A stretch of DNA of 64,000 nucleotides from Petrosia ficiformis (GCA_947044365.1 OX345636.1:22415466-22479465), one strand, 5' to 3'. Positions 43,513-55,905 are shown, numbered from the stretch's first letter. Program-made: numbers and translations. Notes: generated from the letters alone by a model not told the origin.

Positions 43513-46500
43513 TTATACATTATTCATCAGTTCTTCAAATGGTAGTTCGTCTATTATTTCTACTATTGGGTGTGGACCAAGTCTCTTTTCTTTACGTTGA
43601 GTAGTCAGTGTTTTCTTCATATCATTTAGTATATCTGTCATAATAGACGATTTTTGAATTGTAATATAACATAATGATGGATGTAGTAACACAATTTCCC
43701 AGAATTGATGTATCATTTCGATCCAGTCTTCATCATATGTATTTTTAGACAAAAAAGGTAAAAAGAATAACACTTTCAGGAACTTAATTTCTTCATTTCT
43801 CTTTAACATATTTGTAACATAAGGAATTATCTCTTCATAATACAATGATATCCATACCTGTTCTGAGATCCCCCCTGTGTAAAATATCACTGTCAGTGAT
43901 TTTAGATTATCAGTAGTTTCAAAGAAATGCTTCAAATTAATATTTTCTGATAATTTAATGTTTACATTAAGTTCTTGTAGTGTGTTGTTTCTTCTCAGAC
44001 CAAAAGTCAGGTATTTGATAAGTAATGTACAATTGAATGCTCGGCTTTTGATCTCCAGACATTGTAGTGATTTGTTTGATAACAGCATCAATTGAAGAGA
44101 TTTTCCCACTTCATCACGAAACAAACCAATGTTTTCACAGTTTATTCTTAGAGCTATGACAGTTCTGTTACTGGAGAGAATGTTAAATAGTTCATTAAGA
44201 CTTCCTTCTCTCTCTAGTAATACATCCAGATGTTGTAGAAAAGGGTTAGAATCTAAATAGATAATGAATGGCATCGATGGTTTATATAGGGATAGACTTT
44301 TCAAGTTAGTAATATTTCTTCCAACATTTTCTAATCCAGGTGACAAAGCTTCTGTTTTCTTTACAGGATATGTTATGATATCATGTACTGTATCATTACT
44401 GATATTTAGTGCTGTAAGAGATTCATTAGCAGGTATGATACATAGAGATGGGAGTATTCCTTTAACAGGTATATTCAGTTTAACAGCTTGTAAAGTTCGG
44501 TTGTTTTTCAATAGCTCTTCAATTTGTAGTGACTTAATATTAGCAGAGTCTGATGATAGTGAAAAGAACTGGATTGTATCATTTCCTTCCACTCCAGTAA
44601 GCAATCTATTTATTAATGAATTGAATTTCAAGTATAACAACTCAACTAAAAATTCTTTAATAGTATGATTTTTAGATAATACCTTCTCCATTTCCACTAA
44701 TAGTTCATTATCAATATGATCTTCTGATTGATGAGATGATAACCCTTTAATGAGGTGTACATGTAGGATACTCAGATGAGGCAGTTTAAACAGGTGTGTG
44801 AACATGATCACAACTGAATCAAGATGTATAGTGTAGAATACATTAATATAACTTTCTTGAAGGTACTGACACAATGATGATTGGTGTATCTTGATTACTG
44901 ATGTGATATCATAATATTTTGCTTTCAGTACAATGCAATTAGTCATGTTTGAATCTTCATTTGAAAGCTTCAGCATGTCATGAGCATTTTCATGATGGAG
45001 AAAATTCCAAGTGATATTTGAGTTCTTCAGGAGAAAGGACAAACACAATATATCAAATTCTGATGAATACACTCTATATACACAGAGAGAGGAGTTTTTA
45101 ATAGATGAAACAAATATCTGACACAATACTTTGTTTTGTGACTCATAAATTAAATGAAGCAATTTTATAGTATCTGTATCATAATGTTCATGAAGAGGAT
45201 ATTCATTGATTAAATTGAGAATGTCACACATTTGTGGACAAATCATCTGTGGATTCTGATGAAACACAGAACACTGATGACATTCAAAACAAAACAATGC
45301 TATCCTTACACACTGTAGGTCCACCTCTTTACTGAAATACTCTTGATAGCTGCCATCTTTAAGTTCAGTCAGACCAGCCACAAATCTTAGTGTCATGCAA
45401 AAGTGGGTTGCATGGAAATGTTCTTGAAACAGATTTTCTTGATCATCTTGTTGAGATATCCACCATGCTGCCAGGAACTCCTGAATGGTTAAATGACGAA
45501 ATTGATATGTAATGATACCTGCTATCTTGTAAAATTGCATCAGTTCAAAATGTTTAAACACAGAGGAGTATGTTAGCTCTTCTATTTGATTTCTAGTGAA
45601 AGTATTACTTTGTGACTTGAGATTACTATAAGCACAAAAGCAAAGTTCATCAAATGCTTTCTTCAGTATATGATGCTTTGGCTTTGTTAAATCATCGAAT
45701 GATTCTATCATCTCTGGATCAAGTCCTTTCTTCTCCATTGATCTTTTGATATAGTCAAGGACAAATTTTTTGTACAATTCAGTCAAAGTGTTTGGAAGAA
45801 TGTAATCACACTGACAATAAACTGTTAGTAACATTGAACACACAAAGGGTATATAACACAATGTTAAGACATCTTCTCTGACTTCAAACTCCTTTATCAA
45901 CTGTTTTGCTTTATCATATGCCAGTTTGCTCTTAATAAAGGAAACTATTTCCTCTTTCTCAAAACCTAAGACTTCAATATGACGAACATTTGTTATTTTA
46001 AGGAGACTTGTTGAGGCATATGTACGTGAAGTAATCATTATACTACAACTCTGTAATACTTTTCGATGAATAATATCCAGTATGAATGATCTGTTTTGGT
46101 CTCTTCCCTTAAACTCATCCCATCCATCAAATATTAGTAACATATCTTTACCATTTTGGTTTTTGATTTTATTACTAACAGTTTCACATATTTCTTCACA
46201 GGCATGAAATAAAGAAACAAGGGCAGATATGTTTTTAGCTGATGATACTCTTTCATCTCTGAGAGGAAGAAGGAAGACATGATCGAATGAACATTTCTTC
46301 AGTTCATTCTTAGCCCACATGTTACACAGTTTATGACAAAGAGTAGTTTTTCCTACACCTGGAGGTCCATCAACTACTACTTTAATTGCACTATTGTCAT
46401 CATTATGTTTCAATACATCTTGTATGTCTACTTTCTCTGATACATTCATAATGTTATCTAATTTGCCATGTAACATATTCCATGTTCTATTCATCCCTTC

Positions 46501-46658
46501 TTGTTTAGAAAGACATCCTCCATGTCCCTTAATGAGTCCTAGTTGTCCAAACTTCTGTTCATCTGATAATTCACGTTTATAATAATCTTGTAACTCCTTG
46601 TTATATATATCACTTGGAGTTATAGGTTTATCAGTTGGTAACAAAGTTGATGATAATC
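43513..46658 (-). CDS. NLR2 exon 7: NACHT and LRR
   Basis: A single 3.1-kb exon after the acceptor ttcaccag. Collinear with NLR1 exon 4 from FGQLGLIKGHGGCLS onward; its N-terminal 40 residues and its last 15 (EIIDELPFEELMNNV) differ. Confidence 0.92.
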
Positions 46659-49600
46659 CTGGTGAATATAACAATCATTACAAAATGCAATATGCAATAG
46701 AATGAAGTATGAACTATATATATATATATATATATATAAAATAACTGTGTTACCATGACAACATAGCTGATATAAAATTACTGCAGGTAGTAAGGATACA
46801 AAATTAATTCACTAAATAGTAGTACACACACAAACCATGTCTAGTTGGTGTATATAAGTTATAAACCACATGCTGTGTTCAGTAGTATATGGAGATACCC
46901 ATACGTCTTAGCCCTACATGCCTTAGATTATATATATCTGCAACTTTGTTTAGAGCAGTGGCTATATATATACTTTCATCATGCTTTATAATTAATTTTA
47001 CTTACTATATTTGTGTGTGAATGTATTATGAGGATAATAATTGTATATTATTTTAATCCCTACCTAATTCTTTCATCATAGTTTTACATATCATAGATAT
47101 CACTGAGTTTTCCTGATTGGTTAATACTCTACATAATAAAATGAGTGTCTCTGGATTTTTATTGACTTTAAGAGATCTCTGGACTTCATTTAGTAATTTA
47201 CTGGCCTTCTCATAACGAGGAACACTTGGTGTAGATATGATATTATCTTTGACAACATTAGATATTAGATCAGCACTCCATAAATCATTAGCAAGTCTAT
47301 TTGGGTCACAGACTACATCAAGTATTTCAGAGAAATGTCTCTTGAGTATATTAAATGGTGTTAACTGATTTGATTCCCAAGGTATATGTGTATCTATAGA
47401 TTGTGCTTTTCCAGAAGTAGAGGCTAAATAGAGATCAGTGTTGAGCATAACTATAATAATTACAACAGAATTATTATGTATTACAAAGGTGAAACATTTT
47501 GCTTACATGCAGAAATCATTACACGCATGCACAATGGTAAAATAAGTACTGAATGTGTACAATGAAATGAACTATCCATAGTTTATGCTGATATGGGAAT
47601 TTATTTTTATAGCCACGACCCACAGGGCCTGATGTTTTTTCCAAGGGATTACTCTATATAATATGTTTACATGTTTGTGTCATATAATGTTTCATACATG
47701 AGTACATCATTAATGAATTAGTTGGTGTGGCAACATTTTGTCAGGCTACGACTGATCAGCAGGAGGAAAGCTGCATAGTTGGAAGAGGAATGTGTTTAGA
47801 ACTGAAGCATTACTTGGGTGGTGGGTGGCTTGGGCGCTTGAGAGGTAGAAGTTTGTGGAAAACCTTTGCGTAAATGATAATGAAAAAAACTGTTTCATTA
47901 CAGTGTAATTAGTAGTGATGTTCATCACATAGATAGTAACACTTTGTTTTCAGCTTATAACTACTTTCTTCACTCCATTTTTTTCCTCATTGCATTTGCA
48001 GTATCTTTATATGTATTCAATACTAAAATACATTAAATTAAGAAAATAAGATTATCATTAACAATGATTCTGAAAGAATATGTAATCAAACTTAAAATAT
48101 TCCACTTACCACATTCTTGTTTCAGTTGGTTTGCTAAGGAGTTTTCTCCTACCATATCAAGTATAGTGGATAGTTTCAGTAGCCCTTCCTCATATGTGGA
48201 GAAACTTGTATCCATCTTCAACCATTTATCGAACATTTCTAACACACAGCTTGACATTCTATCCCGATTATTATATTCAATCTCTTCGACAACAGAACCT
48301 AATCCTAGTAACTGTCCAACACGTTTCCAATCCCTCATGATACTAATCTGAGCTACTCGTATTTGTAATCGCTCTCGATCTTCAATACTTGATAGTTTCT
48401 TTGTTTCTATTACACTGTCCTCCATTGATGATACTGATCTGTCATCTGGAAAGTGTAATGATTGAATGAAACACAAATACAAATAGGCTACAATCATGAA
48501 GTGCATATCAATAACATAATATCATTATAATATCCTATTATCTGCACTACATAGAAGTGGATGATGCAATAATCATTAAAATACAAAATATTGTAAAATA
48601 GCAATGCTATAGGTTTCAAGTTGTTCAAACGTAGTATAATCATGTTTGATGCTATACATGCAGCTATAATCAACTACAAGTCAGCTGATTCATCCAACAT
48701 TAATTTATAGAAATGATGTTGACAAAATCATTTTAATATTATTATAGTCTTAACCTTTGCTTGTCTTGCAATGTGATTCATCCTCTGATTCTGAAATGAA
48801 ACTGACATATGGATAAGCACCTGAATATTCCCCTTCTTTATCGCATCTCTTCCTCTTAGTTAGTTCTGATATTGTAACATCATGATGTACTGTATGTATG
48901 TAATGGAGTTTTCATTGAGTAAAAAAAAAAATCTGGGATAAATTTTTGGTTGTCCATAATTATTTCATAAAAAAAAGCTAAACGCTAGCACTAAAAAACA
49001 TCACTAAAGTTTCTTCTAAAGAATGATTACTGAAATGATTATAGATATCAACTAAGGTATGATGTAAAAAAAGGTTGATATAAATTCCATGCTATATCTA
49101 CATGTACATAATGAAAACATTTGAATGTAATGGTTCTGTACCTTTTTTACTTGGAGGGTAGTCACCTTCTATATTCAGGATAAAAGGATTTGCAACTGGT
49201 GTTTCATATTTGACACTTCTCTTTCTCTGACGTATACCTATTGTTATACAATATATATAATGACAAATCTTCATTGCAATTATATGATTATGCAATTGAA
49301 TGATCTCAAAATGGTTATAAATTAAAGTATGCAATACTATTTTTCCCAAACACCACACACATTACTTCATTCAGAAGGGTTAGGTCACAGTGCCTCTCTG
49401 CTAGAATGACTCAAAGTTCTTATATGATATAGTATTGACCAAACAGGTTGCTCAAATTATGTTTTGTAAACATGGATAGATTCAGATCATTATTATTACA
49501 CTTAGCATTGAGTGCTTACCACATTCCAGTTTCAGTTCTGATGATTCCTTCTTCTGTTCTACTTTCTCTAGTATATCAGCTAGTTTTAATAGTCCCTCTT

Positions 49601-50376
49601 CATAAGTAGAGAAACTTGTATCATTGTCTAGCCAGTGTTGAAACATGGAAACAGTACACTTGTTTGATATACCTCTATCATCGATATTAATTTTTTGGAT
49701 ATGAAAATTCTCTACACCCAAAAGTATACCAACCCTTTTCCATTCTAGTATAGGAATCTGTAATATCCTTTGTAATAACTTCTGACGATCATCAATATTC
49801 AATAGTTTTCTAAGTGTAAACACAACATTCCCATCAGTTTCACACTGTTCAACTGCTGATAACAATATCTCCCACGATGACTGTGGTGTGTTTGATATCC
49901 AAGAATCCAATGCTTGTTCTAAAGCGAAATGATAGTCCTGTGTTGTTTGTGCCTCTTCTTTTAATCTCTTTCTCTCACTAATGGAGATACCTATAATACC
50001 AGCAAGTCTGTTCCATTTCTCTGGTATACTAAAACCACTCTGCTGTAGAATATTCAATGCTTTATTGGCAGTTAATTCTAGATAAAGACTTATGATTCAA
50101 ATCATTACAGTATTACAAACAAACCTCACCTATATCAATAGGTCCAGGATTAATCTCCACATCACCACATAGTAATAGCAGTGTCATGAGAAGTGAATAG
50201 GATAAAATGACAACTACAGTGAGTATTGCTTGTAATAACCTCAGTGATCCAATCCACCATTCATCCACTAAGTGTGATACTTCTCCATGATCATATTTCT
50301 TCTTTGATCCTTTCCTTTTTTGACTGGAACAGTGCCATGTACCAATAGTAACCCTCCATTGTATGAGATCAATCAT
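43513..50376 (-). CDS. NLR2: 2A leader - DEATH x3 - CARD-like - NACHT - LRR receptor
   Basis: Minus-strand exons 50376-50130, 50077-49520, 49237-49142, 48865-48755, 48445-48110, 47450-47064 and 46658-43513 join in one frame (4,881 nt, 1,626 residues). All six introns have GT-AG ends and are phase 1. Order: leader and 2A (residues 1-79), DEATH 1 and DEATH 2 in one exon (83-268), two linker exons (269-337), DEATH 3 (338-449), CARD-like (450-578), NACHT (P-loop GPPGVGKT 676-683, Walker B LLIFDGWDEF 752-761) and LRRs. Predicted role as in NLR1, with more recruitment domains. It faces NLR1 tail to tail, with ankyrin exons and transposons between. No lesion seen. Alternative splicing of the phase-1 cassettes would always keep frame. 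Confidence 0.88.
46712..46740. repeat. (TA)n microsatellite in NLR2 intron 6
   Basis: Uninterrupted TA run. Confidence 0.9.
47064..47450 (-). CDS. NLR2 exon 6: CARD-like domain
   Basis: Reads PFNILKRHFSEILDVV...RLANDLWSADLISNVVKDNI, then EKASKLLNEVQRSL...ETLILLCRVL and CKTMMKELG. The helix pattern, with L-A-x-x-L-x-S-x-x-L-I and K-A-S-x-L-L, is that of CARD-type death folds. Absent from NLR1. 387 nt, phase 1 at both ends. CARDs recruit CARD-bearing caspases or adaptors. Confidence 0.72.
47451..48109. other. NLR2 intron 5
   Basis: AT-rich; about 47608-47650 ('tttttatagccacgacccac') resembles the end of repeat family B. Nothing coding. Confidence 0.5.
48110..48445 (-). CDS. NLR2 exon 5: DEATH-like domain 3
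   Basis: RDWKRVGQLLGLGSVVEEIE, VLEMFDKWLKMDTSFSTYEE, then LANQLKQECG. About nine in ten residues match NLR1 exon 3 by eye. Confidence 0.84.
48755..48865 (-). CDS. NLR2 exon 4: linker exon
   Basis: 111 nt, phase 1 at both ends, reads ELTKRKRCDKEGEYSGAYPY, then FISESEDESHCKTSK. A basic start and an acidic Ser-rich end; no fold recognised. The KRKR patch could be a nuclear-localisation-like signal (inference). Confidence 0.6.
49142..49237 (-). CDS. NLR2 exon 3: linker exon
   Basis: 96 nt, phase 1 at both ends, reads GIRQRKRSVKYETPVANPFI, then NIEGDYPPSKK. Basic start, like exon 4 (RQRKR versus KRKR), suggesting the two linkers arose by duplication. Confidence 0.6.
49520..50077 (-). CDS. NLR2 exon 2: DEATH-like domains 1 and 2 fused
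   Basis: First half KWNRLAGIIGISISERKRLK, ALEQALDSWISN, SWEILLSAVEQCE (as NLR1 exon 2). Second half LEWKRVGILLGVENFHIQKI, MFQHWLDNDTSFSTYEEGLL (as the DEATH domain of exon 5). No intron separates them, unlike NLR1. Confidence 0.8.
50130..50376 (-). CDS. NLR2 exon 1: hydrophobic leader with 2A motif
   Basis: MIDLIQWRVTIG, a basic patch (KRKGSKKK), a hydrophobic helix (about residues 46-70) and GDVEINPGP, with skipping expected between Gly78 and Pro79. Donor gtgagg at 50129. Same design as NLR1 exon 1 with much more divergence in the middle; the start and the 2A motif are the conserved parts. Confidence 0.85.
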
Positions 50377-51065
50377 GTCTTAGTACGAAACTATAATGAT
50401 ATAAAAGAATATAATATGTAACAATTTATTTTAAGATGATACATGATATAGAATTATAGCCAAACATGAATTATAATAATTGATAGGAATACAATAGTAT
50501 ATATATATAAACTAGGGATGGGACGAAGGTTGCAAAACAACATTTGAAGTTTCGTTAGCAAAAACGAACGAATATTCTAAGGTTCACATGTGTTTTTATC
50601 ACAATTGCTCTTACCTTGATTGGCTATAGAATGCCTCCAAAACTGGATTATTGCTTTATAACAATTATTAGTCTTGTTCCTGTTACTTGAATTTAGCATT
50701 GCAGTACTAAAGCTATTTTAGTACAACCTTTTTCTATTTTAGTTTTTAACTATAACTAATTGATGGCTTTTTAGTTAACTAAAACAACACTATAAAAATG
50801 AATCATTAACTATAAGTAAAACATAATTAGTTAATTGTTACTAAAAATTTTGAAATTTTAGTTAACTATACTAAAACAGCATCTCAAAAATGAAACTAAA
50901 AGAACACTAATAGCATGAATTTTTTGCTTTCATTGATATTAGCCCATACTAATGAAGAATTAAAATAGTATAAACACCCTCACTAACATGCTGTGGTACA
51001 ACAGGTGTTGAGGTTAAACTAGTTAATATTATATATCAAGATCAAAATCCACTACTAATTATTAC
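50377..51065. other. Region upstream of NLR2
   Basis: Any promoter would be here. Contains a repeat shared with 712-800 (50629-50705) and a 'tagttaactaaaacaacacta' repeat (50700-50900), also at 57850-58080. Confidence 0.5.
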
Positions 51066-51671
51066 CAGGAGCCCAAAAAGAGATGGAGCGCCTTACTACG
51101 TGTTTTACGTTTCGTAGGTGTCTGCAGAAACAATTCCTTATAAGGCAGTTGCTTAAGTATCTGTCTAATTATTTGGAAGCGGGTGTGGGTAATTATTAAT
51201 TTCAATCAGACGTGAAAAATATGGCTGTTTCAAAGCATGCTAGAATTGAAGAGTTTTTACTCTAAAAGCAGCACCAAGTCAAATGAGTTGTTTTCGTAAT
51301 GAAATTCCAAAACGCAAGTCAGTCTTATAACCCTGTTATGAAGGTAATCTCTTCAAAAAAACTATATATGACTCACCTTTTTTCAGTTCTTTAACAACAA
51401 ATACCTCTAAACAATTTATATCAGCTGTCTTAGTCTGCCTGCTATATCTTTAATTTGAACTACAGAAAGTGTCTTGCGCACAGCCATCTTTTAGAAAAAT
51501 TATTAACGTGTCAATTAATTATTATTATTGCAAATTATTCACAGCACATATTTTAAGTATGTGGCGGTTTAGACACCTTCCTTATATGGAAATATCACTG
51601 CAGGTGTTTCTATGAAATGTGAAACACTACAGTATAGGCAGTTACACACTCCATCTTCTTATGGATTCCTG
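51066..51671. mobile_element. Non-autonomous hAT-like element (family C, copy 2)
   Basis: CAGGAGCCC...GGATTCCTG ends, flanked by TTATTAC at 51059-51065 and 51672-51678. Collinear with 18260-18789. Confidence 0.88.
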
Positions 51672-52228
51672 TTATTACCTTACAGGAAAAACAAATCATC
51701 ATTCAGGAAGATCTTTAAGTTGTATTGACACTGAATACAGTAAAACCTGAAGACATTAATTTTTATAGTATAGGAAATGTGTCTCCATATCACCTGTCTC
51801 TGTTAGTTATGACAGTTTATTTAGTAAAGTAAGACAAATACCAAAATGACTATACACATTCACTGACTAGTGATGGACAGTAACAGTACCAATACATAAG
51901 AGGAAACAAAATTCTGCTATTGGCCCAAATGTGAACTACTGCCCTGGGGGAAATGCATGAGGGGGTATATCCCAAGGGCAGATTTAGGATTTGAGATTAT
52001 GGGGCTGATTTCATTTCAATGGTCCAAATGCCCCCCAAAAGACCCCCCAAAAAGCAATATGTCACAACTCGAGAGTAAATGCACATTTGTGTATGATAAA
52101 ATTGAAGTAATTATGGCCCCCATGACCCCAAATTGTGCAAGGGTCATGGCCCCATGCTTTCTCCACCTATGCAATATATTGTAGACCTCAACAATGACCT
52201 GAATAGGATCAAACATTGCTCCAGGTAC
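51672..52228. other. Gene-free stretch
   Basis: No coding signal; C-rich shards at 52020-52060. Confidence 0.4.
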
Positions 52229-52917
52229 TAGTGTTGTTCTAGTTCTATTTATTTTAAAAGTTCCAGTTCCAGTTCTGGAACTTTTTTGTTGTTGTTTACA
52301 GTTCCAGTAGTAGTTTCAGAACCTTTATTTGGATAATTTTAGTTCCAGTTATAGTTCCAGAACCTTTATTTTGATAATTTTAGTTCCAGTTATAGTTCTG
52401 TCTTATTGTCCTAATACTAGTTCTATGGTGCCAGGTGCTGGTACTCATCAGCTGTGCATGATATCAAAGTACAAAGTTGTGGAATTTGTCAACAAATAAC
52501 ATTATTCTCCACAGATAATTTACAATAATTTATACCTCATAAGCATACTATTTATTATCAATATATACAGCATTGAAATTCCTGTAACCAAATAAGGATT
52601 AAAATAACTGGTTCATTTTTATAGTGTACTTCAAAGAAAATATAAAATGGCCCAAGTTACTGGCATTCCTGACATTTTCAATTATTTGTAGTGGTTTTAG
52701 TTACTGTACTAATTAAAGTTTTATTGCAAAGATTTAGTTCTAGTACCAATTCTAGTTCTTAACAAAATATATTTTTAGTTCTAGTACCAATTCCAGTTCT
52801 TAACAAAATATATTTTTAGTTCTAGTACCAATTCTAGTTCTTGGTACTAGAACTAAAATAAAAAGGCCAGAACTGAAATTATATTAGTTCTAGTACCCAA
52901 GAACTAGAACAACACTA
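52229..52917. mobile_element. hAT-like MITE built of AGTTCC/AGTTCTAG repeats
   Basis: Inverted ends TAGTGTTGTTCTAGTTCT and AGAACTAGAACAACACTA; 8-bp direct repeats CCAGGTAC at 52221-52228 and 52918-52925. The interior has tandem 'ttttagttccagttatagtt' and 'tagttctagtaccaattc' units. Confidence 0.92.
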
Positions 52918-52925
52918 CCAGGTAC

Positions 52926-53877
52926 CAATAGATTCAATACCAAGTACTATCACAGTATCTGCCAATTTATTTCAAATTTCATAGATATTATACACCACAA
53001 TTTTGATGTAAATAATTATAAACATGTACTTCTTCACGTGTTGATTAACGAGTGATATGTGTATATAGTATTCATTCATTAAATTATTCCATACTTTAAT
53101 ACCAGCACCTGACAGTATTCAGTATTTTTATTGATGAAACTCCTGTTATCATTCATCACTATCACTGATTGTACACATTGATTGTTGTATGGATACATAA
53201 TTGATGATACATTTACACTTATATATTACATGTACTAACAGCAATAAAGAGTTTTTTTTTTAAATATGAACTGAATAATGATTAATTCAACTCACCTAAA
53301 GATGAGATTACTAGCAGGGTTGTACGGTTCAAGCTGTACTTCTTCCGCTGGCGAGCCACACCTTCAATGACATTAATTTTTAATAGTTCCGCCCTTTCCG
53401 GCGTTCTGAACCACGTGGCATCCAAGTAGGATAAATTTTCACAAGAAAGGAAGCCCCTTGCAGATGTGTAGTATGTAGTGAATGTTGTATATATATATAT
53501 ATATATATAATTATATATATATATATATATATAGGGTGGTAGTTGTTCTTACCTACTCACTCATTCTGATACACAAGACTCTCATACACAAGATTCAGGA
53601 ATAAAGATCCAACTTATTCCCCAAATTTGTCAATGTAATGCCACCTTATCTGTTGTAGCACCAACAGGAGAAGCATCTTATCAGTTTGTTCCAGCAATTT
53701 TGGGGTTTACGATATTTTTATGAGAGGTGTAATTTTTTTTCTGTTTCTAGAGAGGAATTTAGTTTTGTGAATATTACATATAGCAGGAACAAGGAGGATA
53801 ATATACTTTATATTTCTCTATCAAATTTCATGAGTTAAATGTACTAAGAGTTTTGGTATAATATTTTTGAAATTTTA
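52926..53877. other. Gene-free stretch
   Basis: (TA)n microsatellite at 53488-53533; otherwise nothing recognised. Confidence 0.45.
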
Positions 53878-54225
53878 GGCTCCTCCCTCCACTCTCTTCC
53901 TTCTCTAACTCCTCCATCTACTATCTCCTACTCTATCTCCTCCTCCGTCTCTTACTCCTTCCTCTACTATCTTCTCCTTCTCTTACTCCTCCCTCTACTA
54001 TCTTCACTTTCTCTTACTCCTCCTGCTACTATCTTCTCCTTCTCTTACTCCTCCCTCTACTATCTCCTCCTTTTGTTACTCCTCCCTCTACTATCTCTTT
54101 GTCATCCCTCTACTATCTCCTCTTCCTCTTTTTCCTTCCTGTACTATCTCTTTCTTCACTCCTCATCTCTTCATCCTCCTCTCATCGCTTCTTATTTTCG
54201 TATCTTTATCTTCTCCTCTTCCTCG
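53878..54225. repeat. Pyrimidine-rich minisatellite (CTCCTCCCTCTACTATCT units)
   Basis: About 350 bp with almost pure C/T on the plus strand. 'ctactatctcctcctt' and 'cttactcctccctctac' recur every 30-40 bp. Confidence 0.9.
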
Positions 54226-54457
54226 TGCATAGTGACACCCAGTTTTGTTTCAGTTGTTGACTAGTGATAAAATGTTAGGCACTGTTCTGTACATACATGT
54301 TGTATATAACAGTTATTAGATATAAGAGTTATTGCACAATTTCTGTTCCCAATGAAATCATGGTTTTGTAATCATAATCAGCATTTTTTTGACTGTCTCA
54401 GTAATCATTGTGTATGTCTTTGTATAATTGGCCCCATCCCAATTAACTTGTAAAATA

Positions 54458-54712
54458 AGTCCTATACATCATATTATACATCCACTAGTCAAATGTCACA
54501 TTATTTCTTATATCTACCTTGTTAATCATTTCCATACTGGTCTCTTTCGTTGTTTGTAGTTTTACCATTTTTTATGAATTTGGAAGTCCTATACATCATA
54601 TTATACATCCACTAGTCAAATGTCACATTATTTCTTATATCTACCTAGTTAATCATTTCCATACTGGTCTCTTTCGTTGTTTGTAGTTTTACCATTTTTT
54701 ATGAATTTGGAA
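54458..54712. repeat. Recent tandem duplication, 127-bp unit
   Basis: 'agtcctatacatcatattat' starts at 54458 and 54585; the two units differ by hardly more than one base over their length (accttgtt versus acctagtt). Confidence 0.95.
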
Positions 54713-55480
54713 TTGGCTTCACCTGTGTCACGATTGATATATAACATTCTCCATTGGATAACTAGTGGATGCAGATATGAGATACATGTATGTTCATAAT
54801 AAATATTTATAAATTTTAGTAATTTTCACAATGTAGATGTTGCCATTTTGCACACTTTTGTGATTAAGAGGTTGTCGAAATTGGGAACATTGTGAAAATG
54901 AATATTCATATTTGCAATATGTTTCATCACTCATATTCCTACTGTGAAGTTGAGCTCTGTATAAAGTTTATATTAAACTCACGTGTTATATTACATGTAT
55001 TTGTTTATATTTTCGGGTGAAGTGCTTGTTGGTCATGCTCCTAATACACCTGTACACAGATATGAGTTCACCTGTAGATGTTCCAGATACAATAACAGGA
55101 ACACTATCTATTATTGTGTGACCATAAAGGTGACTTGGATAATGGTATATTTTTGATCATTATTAATATACTTACTTTTATCATATCCAGTGTATTTTTT
55201 CATGCAAACATTTTATAACATCAAACTGCAATAAAGAAACCAAACCTACTCTGACTATACAATATTAATGGGACTCATGGTCCTGTTCTAATAATGGAAC
55301 CCACAACCCTCTTCTAATAATGGAAACCATTGCGCTGTTCTGTTTTTTCTGTCTTTTGTATACATGTGTTCATGTTTATTTATCTATTTGCTTGTCTCTT
55401 AGAAATGTCTTCAAGTGATGTCCAGTAGTACTAAAAGTTAACAGCATTACTATGATTGCAATACAAACTACTATTTTAGT
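54713..55480. other. Gene-free stretch
   Basis: No exon supported. Confidence 0.4.
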
Positions 55481-55484
55481 ACAA

Positions 55485-55905
55485 CTGGGAGCTTGAGCTT
55501 ATGAGTGCTGCAAAGCGGCATGAAGGAGCGTCAAACTGCACTAACCATCTGTTGTCGAATCATACTTTCAGCAAAACTCCAAATGTGGTCAAACGTATTG
55601 GTTTAAAATAAGTGTTCTGGTGTGGGTCTAGTCAAGCAAACAATGTCGAATGAACATATGCAGAAGAACAGTCAAGCCATAGACCTAAGCAAATTCGTTG
55701 TTTAGTAGAGATTAAATTTTTAATAAACACTTATCACACCTACTTAAATCACTTACGCAGTTTGTAGAGGTTTTCCATATAAGGCAGTTTGCATAGGTGT
55801 GATTCGATAACAGATGGTTTGCAAATTATACTGAAGTTTGAAGATCCTTTGCACTGCTTCGGTGGTCGTAGGCTCTTGGTACTACTTAGAAGTACAGTTG
55901 GTCAT
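55485..55905. repeat. Imperfect inverted repeat, possible MITE
   Basis: 'aaccatctgttgtcgaatca' (about 55545) and 'tgattcgataacagatggtt' (about 55800) are the inner arms; the outer sequences are diverged reverse complements. Confidence 0.6.

Noticed and set aside
53488..53533. Origin or regulatory palindrome
   Set aside because: Plain TA microsatellite.
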